A DNA stretch of 64,000 nucleotides, from positions 186,001 through 250,000 of the forward strand of contig NZ_VMRJ01000002.1 in assembly GCF_007713685.1 (NCBI RefSeq). The letters are read 5' to 3'. Source of the DNA: Hymenobacter setariae (GTDB lineage Bacteria > Bacteroidota > Bacteroidia > Cytophagales > Hymenobacteraceae). Position 1 is the stretch's first letter. Each line of letters begins with the position of its first letter. The notes under the pieces are model-generated. The model ran no database searches. It was not told the origin of the DNA and was given only the letters and a program-made list of their open reading frames with translations. Both the position numbers and the translations under genes were made by a program. Below, in pieces: positions 37,892-46,700 of this stretch.

Positions 37892-39157
37892 ATGTTGCTC
37901 ACCCTGCGCCTCACGTTCGAGAGTTTTGTCTTTGCCTGGCAAGCACTGCGGTCTAATTTGCTGCGCACGATTTTGTCGCTCCTAGGGGTCACGGTGGGCA
38001 TTTTTGCCATCATTGCCGTCTTTATGATTGTCGATTCGCTCGAAGCTAACGTGCGCCAAAGCATGAGCTTCATGGGCGACAAGGTAGTGTACGTGGGCAA
38101 GTGGCCTTGGGTGTTTGAGCCCAATCAGCCTTGGTGGAAGTACTTCAACCGCCCCGTGCCCACGGCCCGTGAGTTTCGGCAGCTTGAGCGGATGCTGACG
38201 CCAGGTGGCAATAAGGGCGTGGCCATCTTTGTGAACAAAGGCGGCAACACTTTCAAAGCGGGCTCTAACTCCGTGACCGACTGTTCTCTACAGGGCGTGA
38301 GCTACGACTACCGCAACGTGTCGAATGTGCCCGTAGAGCAGGGCCGCTACTTCACCTTGCAAGAAGTGGACGGCGCGCGGCCGGTAGCCATCATCGGAGC
38401 CACCATCGCTGAGAACCTCTACCCTGGCATCGACCCTGTGGGGCAGGATTTCAAGACCCACGGCCGGCATTTTACCGTGATTGGGGTACTCAAAAAAGAG
38501 GGCAAAAACCTCCTAGGTGCCCCCAGCAACGATGCTAATTGCCTTATTCCGTACAATACCTTCGCTGGCATTTTTGCCCTCAGCAGCACCGGAATGAGCG
38601 GCCCCTCGCCCAGCATTGGTGTGAAGGGCGCCGACACCGACCCCGGCCTGCTCAACCTAGAGGCCGAGATGCAGGGCGCCATGCGCACCATTCGCGGCCT
38701 CAAGCCCCGTGAGGAAGACAACTTCGCCCTGAACCGGCCCGAAATGATAGCCTCGCTCATCACCAAGCTCTTCAGCGTGATTGGGCTGGCGGGGGCCGTC
38801 ATTGGCTCGTTTGCCATGCTGGTAGGCGGCTTTGGCATTGCCAATATCATGTTTGTGTCGGTGCGCGAGCGCACTAACATTATCGGTATTCAGAAATCCC
38901 TGGGCGCTAAAAACTATTTTATTCTGTTTCAATTTCTATTCGAGGCGGTGTTTCTATGCCTCCTAGGTGGCGCAGCAGGCATCTTTCTGGTGTGGCTCGT
39001 CACGTTCATTCCGCTCGGTGACCTCACGCTGTACCTCAGCCCCGGCAACATCACCCTCGGGCTGCTTGTATCCGTTGGTATTGGCGTAGTGGCGGGCATC
39101 GTGCCCGCCGTGCTGGCTGCCAACCTCGACCCCGTTATCGCCATCCGAGCCAAGTAG
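37892..39157 (+). CDS. ABC transporter permease (MacB/FtsX family)
   Basis: 421-residue inner-membrane protein of the MacB_PCD/FtsX class. An N-terminal helix (LRTILSLLGVTVGIFAIIAVFMIVDSL) is followed by a large periplasmic domain (~50-285). Three C-terminal helices include AMLVGGFGIANIMFVSVRERTNIIGIQKSLGAK, the conserved coupling segment. Such permeases act with a separate LolD/MacB-type ATPase on lipoproteins, peptides or drugs; none is encoded beside it. The open frame extends upstream to 37532, but that part is antisense to queA and includes the promoter box, so the ATG at 37892, which begins the conserved LTLRLTFESF, is the start. Confidence 0.92.
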   Translation: MLLTLRLTFESFVFAWQALRSNLLRTILSLLGVTVGIFAIIAVFMIVDSLEANVRQSMSFMGDKVVYVGKWPWVFEPNQPWWKYFNRPVPTAREFRQLERMLTPGGNKGVAIFVNKGGNTFKAGSNSVTDCSLQGVSYDYRNVSNVPVEQGRYFTLQEVDGARPVAIIGATIAENLYPGIDPVGQDFKTHGRHFTVIGVLKKEGKNLLGAPSNDANCLIPYNTFAGIFALSSTGMSGPSPSIGVKGADTDPGLLNLEAEMQGAMRTIRGLKPREEDNFALNRPEMIASLITKLFSVIGLAGAVIGSFAMLVGGFGIANIMFVSVRERTNIIGIQKSLGAKNYFILFQFLFEAVFLCLLGGAAGIFLVWLVTFIPLGDLTLYLSPGNITLGLLVSVGIGVVAGIVPAVLAANLDPVIAIRAK

Positions 39158-39159
39158 AT

Positions 39160-39236
39160 TGGTGCCTAGTGCTAGTGCCTAGGTTATGCGGTTGAGGTAT
39201 TTCACAACTCAGGCACTGGGCACTCGCACCAAGCAC
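39160..39236. repeat. Imperfect inverted repeat built from AGTGCCTAGTGC-like words
   Basis: The left arm at ~39160-39181 (TTGGTGCCTAGTGCTAGTGCCT) and the right arm at ~39212-39236 (its approximate complement) flank ~30 bases in the gap after the permease gene. Function unknown. Confidence 0.4.
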
Positions 39237-39266
39237 TATTCCCCACCTATATTCGCCCCCTTGTGG

Positions 39267-39303
39267 CCGCCCCGCTTGCCAAGCTGGGGCGGTTTCGTTT
39301 TTT
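39267..39303 (+). terminator. Probable terminator after the permease
   Basis: CCGCCCCGCTT pairs with AAGCTGGGGCGG (one bulge), followed by TTTCGTTTTTT, just before the LOG gene. Confidence 0.65.
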
Positions 39304-39318
39304 CCCCACCCTGGCAGT

Positions 39319-40185
39319 ATGTCCAAACTTAAGAAAACCAGCAAAACCAAGCTGTCCGATGATAACCTAAACGCCGGCTCCGGCAAAACCATCGTACAGC
39401 CCAACGTCAACGATAACAAGCTGACAAGCATCACTGAACTGCGCCAGCAAACCGGCGCTGTGGCCAAGACTACCCCCGACCCCGACGAGCAGCGCATCCG
39501 CAAAGCCTTTGTTGATAAAGACTGGAACGAGATTAAAATCGCCGATAGCTGGCAGATTTTCAAGGTAATGGCCGAGTTTGTGGAGGGCTTTGAAAAGCTG
39601 TCCAAAATCGGCCCTTGCGTGAGTATCTTCGGCTCGGCCCGCACCAAGCCCGACAATCAGTACTACCAGCTGGCCGAGGAAATTGCCTCTAAGCTAGTGC
39701 GCCACGGCTATGGCGTTATCACGGGCGGCGGCCCCGGCATTATGGAAGCCGGCAACAAAGGCGCTCGCGCCGAGGGCGGCAAGTCGGTAGGCCTCAACAT
39801 CGAGTTGCCCTTCGAGCAGACCCACAACATCTACATCGACCAAGACAAGTGCATCGACTTCGATTACTTTTTTGTGCGCAAGGTTATGTTTGTGAAGTAC
39901 GCGCAGGCCTTTGTGGGCATGCCCGGCGGCTTCGGCACCATCGACGAGCTGTTTGAAGCACTAACCTTAATTCAAACCAAGAAAATTGGGCGCTTCCCCA
40001 TCGTGCTCGTGGGCTCGGCCTACTGGGGCGGCCTCTTCGAGTGGATTAAGAACGTAATGCTGGGCGAAGAGCACAATATCTCGCCCGAAGACATGGACCT
40101 CGTGCACATCGTAGACGATGCCAGCGAGGCCGTCAAAATCATTGACGATTTCTACCACAAGTACTCGCTGTCGCCAAACTTCTAA
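39319..40185 (+). CDS. LOG family protein (TIGR00730)
   Basis: 288-residue Rossmann-fold protein of the LOG ('lysine decarboxylase-like') family. Plant and bacterial members are cytokinin riboside 5'-monophosphate phosphoribohydrolases, splitting AMP-like N-glycosidic bonds. The core motifs GGGPGIMEAGNKGA and MPGGFGTIDELFEALTLIQT (PGGxGTxxE) are present. An N-terminal ~100-residue extension rich in Lys/Thr precedes VSIFGSARTKPDNQYY, as in the larger bacterial LOG-type proteins. The physiological substrate in Bacteroidetes is unclear, and older 'lysine decarboxylase' labels for the family are wrong. Confidence 0.93.
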   Translation: MSKLKKTSKTKLSDDNLNAGSGKTIVQPNVNDNKLTSITELRQQTGAVAKTTPDPDEQRIRKAFVDKDWNEIKIADSWQIFKVMAEFVEGFEKLSKIGPCVSIFGSARTKPDNQYYQLAEEIASKLVRHGYGVITGGGPGIMEAGNKGARAEGGKSVGLNIELPFEQTHNIYIDQDKCIDFDYFFVRKVMFVKYAQAFVGMPGGFGTIDELFEALTLIQTKKIGRFPIVLVGSAYWGGLFEWIKNVMLGEEHNISPEDMDLVHIVDDASEAVKIIDDFYHKYSLSPNF

Positions 40186-40204
40186 GCGACCGCTTTATTT
40201 GCCC

Positions 40205-40235
40205 AAAAGCCGGACGGAAACGCCCGGCTTTTTTG
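40205..40235 (+). terminator. Terminator after the LOG gene
   Basis: AAAAGCCGGACG-GAAA-CGCCCGGCTTTTTT forms a stem with one bulge, a GNRA-like tetraloop and a T run. Confidence 0.85.
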
Positions 40236-40296
40236 TTGAATAGCCGTAAAGCCCTTTACTCGCGCTCTGCTCGCCTCGCCCGTACTTTGCCCCACC

Positions 40297-43191
40297 ATGT
40301 CTGATACCGCTGCTACCCCCGCCAAAAAGCTGTTCCTGCTCGATGCTTTTGCCCTCATCTATCGCTCGCACTTTGCCTTTGCCAAGAACCCTAGGGTCAA
40401 CTCTAAGGGCATGAACACCGGGGCCATCCTGGGCTTCACAAACACGCTGGTGGAGGTGCTGCTCAAAGAGAAGCCGACCCACCTAGGCGTGTGCTTCGAC
40501 TCGGGCAAGACCTTCCGGCATGACAAGGACGAAAACTACAAGGCCAACCGCCAGGCTATGCCCGAGGACATTGGCATCGCCATCCCGTACATCAAGCAGA
40601 TTATCGAGGGGTTTCATATCCCGATTTTGCTGATGCCCGGCTATGAGGCCGACGACGTGATTGGCACCCTGGCCCAAAAGGCCGAAAAAGAAGGCTTTGA
40701 GGTGTTTATGATGACGCCTGACAAAGACTACTGCCAGCTCGTGACCGAGCACATCAAGATTTACCGCCCCGCCTTCATGGGCAACGCGGCCGAAGTGCTC
40801 GACGTGCAGCACGTGCTAGAGCGCTTCGAGATTGAGCGCACCGAGCAAGTAATCGATATTCTAGGCTTGCAAGGCGATGCGAGCGATAATATCCCCGGTA
40901 TTCCCGGCATCGGCGAGAAGACGGCTAAGGCGCTCATCAAGCAGTTTGGCTCGGTCGAAAACCTGATTGCCAACTCCGATAAGCTCAAGGGCAAGCAGCA
41001 GGAAAACGTGCGCAACTTTGCCGAGCAGGGCCTGCTAAGCAAGGAGTTAGCTACGATACACGTGAACGTGCCCATTGAGTTTGAAGCCGATAAACTCATC
41101 ATGGATGCGCCCGATGCTACGCGGCTGCGGGCGCTGTTCGAGGAATTGGAGTTTCGCCAGCTTGCCGCCCGCGTGCTGGGCGAAGGCGGAGCAGGCAGCA
41201 CTAGCCGCACCCCGGCCGCGCCCGTGGGCCGCGGTGCCCGCCGGCCCAAAGTGGCCGCGCCCGCCGGCCAGGGCTCGCTCTTCGGCGAGGGCAGCGCGGC
41301 TGTCATCAACGCGGCCGAAAACGGTGACCTAGGGCCCGACGCGCCCGGCGAATACTACGACGGCCCCACCAAGACGCTGGAAGACGTGCCGCACCATTAC
41401 CACTTGGTCGATACGCCTGAGCTGCGCAAGTCGCTCTTAGGCTTCTTGTTGCAGCAAAAAGAAGTGAGTTTCGACACTGAAACCACGGGCCTGAATACGA
41501 TGACGGCGCGGCTAGTGGGCCTGTCGTTCAGTTACGTAGCGGGCGAGGCGTACTATGTGCCCGTGCCCAGCGACGATGCGGAGGCCAGCCAGGCTATTGT
41601 AGACGAGTTTTGCCCCTTCTTTGAGAATACAAACATTCTGAAAATCGGACAAAACATCAAGTATGACTTGCTGATACTGAAGAATTACAACGTGCGGATA
41701 GCCGGGCCGTTCTTCGACACCATGCTGGCGCACTACCTCATCGAGCCCGACATGCGCCACAACATGGACGTGCTGGCCGAGACCTATCTGCATTACTCGC
41801 CGGTGCCCATCACGGACCTCATCGGGCCCAAGGGTAAGAACCAAAAGACGATGGCTGACTTGGAGCCGGCCCGCGTAAAAGACTACGCTTGCGAAGACGC
41901 CGACGTGACCTTGCAGCTGCGCCACGTGTTCGAGCCCATGCTGAAGGACCTAGGGCTGCTGGGCCTGCTCAACGACGTCGAAAACCCGCTGGTGCCGGTG
42001 CTCGCCGATGTCGAACACGCGGGCGTGCGTATCGACTCAAACGCCATGAATGAGTACTCGGCCGAGCTGCAAGGCTACGTGCAGGAGCTTGAAACCCAGA
42101 TTTTCAAGGAAGCTGGGCAGGAGTTCAACATTGGCTCGCCCAAGCAGCTCGGCGAAGTCTTATTTGACAAGATGCAGGTTGGCGCCGGCAAAATCAAGAA
42201 AACCAAGACCGGCCAATACGCTACTGGCGAAGAAATTCTGAGCCAGCTGGCCGGCGATTACCCCATTGCGGGCCTCATCCTGGAGTATCGCCAGCTCACC
42301 AAGCTGCGCAGCACTTATGTCGAGGCCTTGCCCCAGTTGGTGTGCACCGATGGCCGCGTGCATACCACGTTCAACCAGGCTGTGACGGCCACCGGGCGTT
42401 TGTCTTCGACCAATCCCAACCTACAGAATATTCCGATTCGCACCGAGAAGGGCCGCGAAATTCGCAAGGCCTTTGTGTCTCGCGATGAAAACCACATTTT
42501 GCTGGCGGCCGACTACTCGCAGGTGGAGCTGCGTATCATGGCCGACTTCTCGGGCGATGCTACGATGATAGAAGCCTTCCGCCTAGGTCAAGATGTGCAC
42601 CGTAGCACCGCTAGCAAGGTGTTTCACGTGCCCTTGGAAGAGGTTGATGGTGAGATGCGGCGCAAGGCCAAGACGGTGAACTTTGGTATCATCTACGGCA
42701 TCTCGGCCTTTGGCCTGGCCCAGCGCATTGGCATCAGCCGCAAGGAAGCAACCGATATCATCGACACGTATTTCCAGGAGTTCCCGTCGGTAAAGCAGTT
42801 CATGGATGACAGCATCAACCGCGCCCGCGAACTCGAATACGCCGAAACGCTGCTCAAGCGCCGCCGCTACCTGCGCGACATCAACTCGCGCAACGCCACA
42901 CTACGCGGCTACACCGAGCGTAACGCCATCAACGCCCCCATCCAGGGCACGGCCGCTGATATCATCAAGAAGGCGATGATTAATATCCACGACTGGCTTG
43001 AAAAAGAGCGCCTAGGTACCAAAATGATACTGCAAGTGCACGACGAACTCGTGTTCGATGCCGTGAAAGAAGAAGTAGACTACGTGACGCCCAAAATCCG
43101 CGAGTTGATGACTACTGCCCTGCTATTGCCCCACGGCGTGCCGCTAGAGGTAGAAGTCGGCACTGGGGACAACTGGCTGAAGGCGCACTAG
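40297..43191 (+). CDS. polA: DNA polymerase I
   Basis: Repair and Okazaki-fragment polymerase, 964 residues with three domains. The N-terminal 5'-3' flap nuclease (~8-290) includes YEADDVIGTLAQKA and GDASDNIPGIPGIGEKTA. An Ala/Pro-rich linker (~300-350) follows. The 3'-5' proofreading domain keeps the DxE catalytic pair in SFDTETTGLN (~392-401), so it is probably active. The polymerase domain has motif A DYSQVELRIM (~738), motif B RRKAKTVNFGIIYG (~788) and motif C QVHDELVFD (~913). TACTTTG, a one-base-shorter version of the -7 box, lies just before the ATG. The gene is followed by a hairpin terminator. Confidence 0.98.
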   Translation: MSDTAATPAKKLFLLDAFALIYRSHFAFAKNPRVNSKGMNTGAILGFTNTLVEVLLKEKPTHLGVCFDSGKTFRHDKDENYKANRQAMPEDIGIAIPYIKQIIEGFHIPILLMPGYEADDVIGTLAQKAEKEGFEVFMMTPDKDYCQLVTEHIKIYRPAFMGNAAEVLDVQHVLERFEIERTEQVIDILGLQGDASDNIPGIPGIGEKTAKALIKQFGSVENLIANSDKLKGKQQENVRNFAEQGLLSKELATIHVNVPIEFEADKLIMDAPDATRLRALFEELEFRQLAARVLGEGGAGSTSRTPAAPVGRGARRPKVAAPAGQGSLFGEGSAAVINAAENGDLGPDAPGEYYDGPTKTLEDVPHHYHLVDTPELRKSLLGFLLQQKEVSFDTETTGLNTMTARLVGLSFSYVAGEAYYVPVPSDDAEASQAIVDEFCPFFENTNILKIGQNIKYDLLILKNYNVRIAGPFFDTMLAHYLIEPDMRHNMDVLAETYLHYSPVPITDLIGPKGKNQKTMADLEPARVKDYACEDADVTLQLRHVFEPMLKDLGLLGLLNDVENPLVPVLADVEHAGVRIDSNAMNEYSAELQGYVQELETQIFKEAGQEFNIGSPKQLGEVLFDKMQVGAGKIKKTKTGQYATGEEILSQLAGDYPIAGLILEYRQLTKLRSTYVEALPQLVCTDGRVHTTFNQAVTATGRLSSTNPNLQNIPIRTEKGREIRKAFVSRDENHILLAADYSQVELRIMADFSGDATMIEAFRLGQDVHRSTASKVFHVPLEEVDGEMRRKAKTVNFGIIYGISAFGLAQRIGISRKEATDIIDTYFQEFPSVKQFMDDSINRARELEYAETLLKRRRYLRDINSRNATLRGYTERNAINAPIQGTAADIIKKAMINIHDWLEKERLGTKMILQVHDELVFDAVKEEVDYVTPKIRELMTTALLLPHGVPLEVEVGTGDNWLKAH

Positions 43192-43233
43192 TCGAGCAAG
43201 CCATAAAAAAATAACGCTTTAGTAGCAGTAGAG

Positions 43234-43271
43234 ACCGGTCAAATAGTATTGCGCTGTTTGGCCGGTTTTTG
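43234..43271 (+). terminator. Terminator after polA
   Basis: ACCGGTCAAA and TTTGGCCGGT pair (one G-T) around a 13-base loop and run into TTTTTG, about 40 bases past the polA stop. Confidence 0.8.
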
Positions 43272-43387
43272 TTGCTATTCATCGAAAAAAGGAGTGCAAC
43301 ACCGCATAAGCAGGGTAGCCACTCCTGCGGTATCGCTTGCCCACCTTCATTGATACGAAGTGGGTCTTACCATATTTGCGTACTGCT

Positions 43388-44791
43388 ATGAAAACTATTC
43401 TACTTCTGATAAGTGCGGTGGCCACGTTGGCTACTGCGCAGGCCCAACAGCTGCACCTAGCTCCCGATTCGCTACGCCAGGTACAGGCCCAAGCTCGGCA
43501 ACAACAAAGGCCTTTACTAGTAGTAGTGGCCCCGCCGCCACCGCCCGCCAATTTGCCGAAGGTGATGCAAAAATCGCGGAGTCAATCGGGCCTGCATGAG
43601 CCAGAAGTAGTGACGGCTCTTAACCAAGACTTCTTGGTAAAGGAAGTAGGGTTTAACTCGCGCGAAGGAACTCCTTTGGTGAGGCAGTATACTATTACTT
43701 CGTATCCTACTTACCTCTACTTTGCGCCCGATGGCACGCTGCTATACCGGCGCTTTGGCAATGCCTCTAGTGCGGAGCCTTATTTGAAAGACATTGCCGC
43801 GGCTCGCCAAGCGCTGGCCGACCCGCACAACTTGAGCTACTACCAGGCCGAGTACGAGCGGGGCAACCGCGACGCTGGTTTTTTGCGGCAGTACCTAGCC
43901 AAGCGCCAGCAACTAGGGCAGGTAGTAGAGCCAGCTCTGCTTGATAGCTATGCTGACCAATTGCCCGCCAAGGCGTTCGACCGGGCAGCCGATGTGCAGT
44001 TTATTCTAGAGCTGGGCCCCGTGGTGGGTAGCCGGGCCTTTCGCTTATCTCACCTCAACAGTAAGCTGATTGACAGCTTATACCGTGTGCTACCGCTAGC
44101 GCAGCGCCAAGCTATGAACAACCGCATGATTGCGCGTACCATGAGCCAGGCCATTGCCACCCGCAACCAAAATATGGCGCAGGAAGGGGCAAATTTTGCG
44201 CGTAGTACTTGGACGAACAACCCTCAGCGTGGCATGCGAGCTTATGAAAATAATATGCTTGACTTCTACCGGCTTACCAAGGACACAACCAATTACTTAA
44301 GGCAGTCTTCCTGGTATTATGAGCGGTATTACATGAATATCTCTACCGATTCGGCTCGGAAAGCCCTTACCGCCTACGAAGCGCAACAGCAAGCGCAAGC
44401 GGCCAGCCGGCAGCGCCTGTTGGCTAATGGGGGGCGCCCGCCCGGCCTACCGGCCGGCAGCCCCACTATGATAGCTACCACTATAAGACGTGGCGGCCCT
44501 GCTCCCGATTTTGTGAATGAGCTAAATACGGGCGCTTGGAACGTATACCTGACGGGCACGCGCAACCGTGATTACTTATCGCGGGCAGTGCAGTGGAGCA
44601 AGCGCACGGTAGACCTAACCCCGCGTGCCGCTTACTACGACACACTAGCCCACCTGCTCTATCGGCTCCGATTCTTTGCCGAGGCGGAGGCTATGCAGCA
44701 GCAAGCTGTAGCCCACGCCGCGCCCGAAGGCATGAGCTCTCAGCAGTACGAGCAAGAGCTAACCAAGATGAAAAAGCATCAGCCATTGTAG
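43388..44791 (+). CDS. Periplasmic thioredoxin-fold protein without CxxC
   Basis: 467 residues from the ATG at 43388, which begins a Sec signal peptide (KTILLLISAVATLATAQAQ). Residues ~20-140 look like a thioredoxin-like domain: QRPLLVVVAPPPPP, LNQDFLVKEVGFNSREGTPLVRQYTITSYPTYLYFAPDGTLLYRR. The cis-Pro region (SYPTYLYF) is present, but the usual CxxC is absent, so it is unlikely to be a disulfide reductase. The rest is helical, with degenerate TPR-like repeats near the C-terminus (LAHLLYRLRFFAEAEAMQQQAV). A binding or chaperone role is plausible. The frame extends 17 codons upstream of the signal peptide. Confidence 0.8.
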   Translation: MKTILLLISAVATLATAQAQQLHLAPDSLRQVQAQARQQQRPLLVVVAPPPPPANLPKVMQKSRSQSGLHEPEVVTALNQDFLVKEVGFNSREGTPLVRQYTITSYPTYLYFAPDGTLLYRRFGNASSAEPYLKDIAAARQALADPHNLSYYQAEYERGNRDAGFLRQYLAKRQQLGQVVEPALLDSYADQLPAKAFDRAADVQFILELGPVVGSRAFRLSHLNSKLIDSLYRVLPLAQRQAMNNRMIARTMSQAIATRNQNMAQEGANFARSTWTNNPQRGMRAYENNMLDFYRLTKDTTNYLRQSSWYYERYYMNISTDSARKALTAYEAQQQAQAASRQRLLANGGRPPGLPAGSPTMIATTIRRGGPAPDFVNELNTGAWNVYLTGTRNRDYLSRAVQWSKRTVDLTPRAAYYDTLAHLLYRLRFFAEAEAMQQQAVAHAAPEGMSSQQYEQELTKMKKHQPL

Positions 44792-44808
44792 TAAGGTAAT
44801 GTGCTTAG

Positions 44809-45543
44809 CTATCCCAGCCACCCAAAAAGACCAGCTGCCAGCGCCGCTCCCAGCAGTGGCCCCACCACCGGAATCCAGGCGTAGGACCACTCGCTGCCGC
44901 CCTTGCCTCGGATGGGTAGCAGTGCATGCATCAGGCGTGGCATGAAGTCGCGGGCGGGATTAATGGCATAGCCAGTGGTGCCGCCCAGCCCTAGGCCGAT
45001 AATCCAAACCAGTAGTGCCACCGGCAGCGCGCCCACCGAACCCAGCCCGATAGCTGCGTGCGTAGCGGTGAGTTCGGCACCGGCCTGGCCATTATAGAGT
45101 ACTACCAGCACCAAGACGAGAGTGCCTATTAGCTCGCTAAGAAGGTTCAGCTTGTGGTTGCGGATGGCCGGGCCGGTGCAAAACACGGCCAACTTGAGCA
45201 GCGGCGTGGGGGTGCGGTCGAAGTGGTCTTTGAACAGCAGCCACGCCAGCGACGACCCTAGGGCGGCGCCCAGCAGCTGGGCCAGAACATATGGCAATAC
45301 CTTGGCCCAGGCAAACTTGCCGGCCAGCGCCAAACCTAGCGTTACGGCTGGGTTGAGGTGAGCGCCGCTGTAGGGGTTGGCTACCACCACGCTTACATAC
45401 ACAGCCAAGGCCCAGCCGGTAGCGATGACCAGCCAGCCGCTGTTGTGGCCTTTGGTATCGACTAGCACTACGTTGGCATTGGTAGCAGTGCCCGTGAGCA
45501 TGAGCAGGGCGGTGCCCACTAGCTCGGCGGTGAAAGGAGTCAT
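44809..45543 (-). CDS. glpF: Aquaglyceroporin (MIP family, GlpF-like)
   Basis: 244-residue six-helix channel. The two NPA loops are GAHLNPAVTLG (~65) and YAINPARDFMPR (~190). The Asp right after the second NPA (NPARD) is typical of glycerol facilitators rather than water-only aquaporins. Other features are the N-terminal ELVGTALLMLTG and the cytoplasmic loop AQLLGAALG. It probably carries glycerol and related polyols across the inner membrane. No glycerol kinase or dehydrogenase lies nearby, so the symbol is by similarity. It is divergent from the GreA-like gene. Confidence 0.92.
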   Translation of the reverse strand: MTPFTAELVGTALLMLTGTATNANVVLVDTKGHNSGWLVIATGWALAVYVSVVVANPYSGAHLNPAVTLGLALAGKFAWAKVLPYVLAQLLGAALGSSLAWLLFKDHFDRTPTPLLKLAVFCTGPAIRNHKLNLLSELIGTLVLVLVVLYNGQAGAELTATHAAIGLGSVGALPVALLVWIIGLGLGGTTGYAINPARDFMPRLMHALLPIRGKGGSEWSYAWIPVVGPLLGAALAAGLFGWLG

Positions 45544-45645
45544 CTAAAAAGGGTAGAAAGTAGGGTGGGACCCAGCCGGGTGGCTTAGCGGCGCGTGTGT
45601 GCGGCGCCGCCGGTTCTTTGTTTCGGCGCTCTAACTTAGCCCCCG

Positions 45646-46098
45646 ATGTTTGCGAAATCTTCTTTCTACGCCGCTTGCCAGGCTTTCTTGGCCCAGCGCA
45701 TGGCCGTAGCCCGCGCCGAAATGCAGGCCGCCCAAGAGTCATCGAACTCCGACACCAAAAGCAGCGCTGGCGACAAATACGAAACCGGCCGCGAGATGGC
45801 TCAGCAAGAGCGCGACCGCCACGCCGCCCAGTTGCACGAAGCCCAGCAGCAGCTCGCCGAGCTACAAAAAATCAATCCCGAGCTGGCCACCGATACGGTG
45901 CGCCTAGGGGCGCTGGCGGCCACTAGCCTAGGGCTATTCTACGTCAGTGTGGGGGCTGGGCGGCTGCGCACGGCCGAGGGGCGAGAGTTTCTGGCGGTGT
46001 CGGCTAGCGCGCCGATAATGGCGGCCTTGAGCGGTAAGCGCGCCGGCGAAACAGTCGTGTTTAATGGCAAGCCCGTGCAAGTGCAAGCCGTGAGCTAG
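45646..46098 (+). CDS. GreA/GreB-like C-terminal domain protein
   Basis: 150 residues. The N-terminal half is a helical hairpin (FLAQRMAVARAEMQAAQ, TGREMAQQERDRHAAQLHEAQQQLAEL). The C-terminal half has FKBP-like Gre strands (VRLGALAATSLGLFYVSVGAG, FLAVSASAPIMAALSGKRAGETV, VFNGKPVQVQAV). The overall form recalls transcript-cleavage factors GreA/GreB or Rnk, with the coiled coil shortened. Bacteroidetes homologs are often labelled '3-oxoacyl-ACP synthase' in databases, which the sequence does not support: no ketosynthase Cys-His-His and far too short. It may bind RNA polymerase. Its stop codon overlaps the possible GTG start of the next gene by one base. Confidence 0.65.
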   Translation: MFAKSSFYAACQAFLAQRMAVARAEMQAAQESSNSDTKSSAGDKYETGREMAQQERDRHAAQLHEAQQQLAELQKINPELATDTVRLGALAATSLGLFYVSVGAGRLRTAEGREFLAVSASAPIMAALSGKRAGETVVFNGKPVQVQAVS

Positions 46099-46142
46099 TG
46101 CCCAGCTGCCACCCTGGCCAGCAGCAGGCCGTATGCAAGGCT

Positions 46143-46598
46143 ATGCAACGTAATCTTCACCAACTCGCGCAGCTGCCCGCCACCAAAAATACCCCGCTGC
46201 AAGATGTAGCTCGCTGCCTGCTCGGCAGCTTTATGGTAGCCGCTGGTACCGGCCACCTCACGTTTGTGCGCCAAGATTTTCAGGCACAGGTGCCCGACTT
46301 TGTGCCTATGGATAAAGACACGGTAGTGCTGCTCTCGGGCGTGGTCGAAATCGGCCTAGGGCTAGCCCTTTTGTTTCTGAAAGGTAAAAACCGGGTGCGC
46401 ATGGGCCTCGGGCTGGCCGCTTTCTATGTGGCTATTTTTCCGGGCAATATCCACCAGTACACGCATCATATTTCTGCGTTTAACCTCGATACCGATGGCA
46501 AGCGCTTAGCTCGGCTATTTGGGCAGCCTGTGCTGGTAGGCGTGGCCTTATGGTCAACTGGAGCGTGGAAGTCCTGGCGCAAATTGGCGAATAAGTAA
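46143..46598 (+). CDS. DoxX-like small membrane protein
   Basis: 151 residues from the ATG at 46143. Four hydrophobic segments (LLGSFMVAAGTGHLTFV, VVLLSGVVEIGLGLALLFL, MGLGLAAFYVAIFPGN, VLVGVALWSTGAW) and the pattern GxGHLTF...PGNIHQYTHH are typical of the DoxX/DoxD-like family. Related proteins take part in thiol or sulfur redox reactions at the membrane, but most are uncharacterised. The frame is open back to a GTG at 46098 that overlaps the stop codon of the GreA-like gene; with that start the two would be translationally coupled. The ATG fits the start of the conserved part better. Confidence 0.8.
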   Translation: MQRNLHQLAQLPATKNTPLQDVARCLLGSFMVAAGTGHLTFVRQDFQAQVPDFVPMDKDTVVLLSGVVEIGLGLALLFLKGKNRVRMGLGLAAFYVAIFPGNIHQYTHHISAFNLDTDGKRLARLFGQPVLVGVALWSTGAWKSWRKLANK

Positions 46599-46700
46599 CT
46601 GGCTGCATAGCCATTATCTCAAGCAAACTGCTAGCGAGGCGCAACTACTAAGCTGGTCGCCACTGCTAGCCTATGCCGGATATTGTTAAATAATTGCTTT

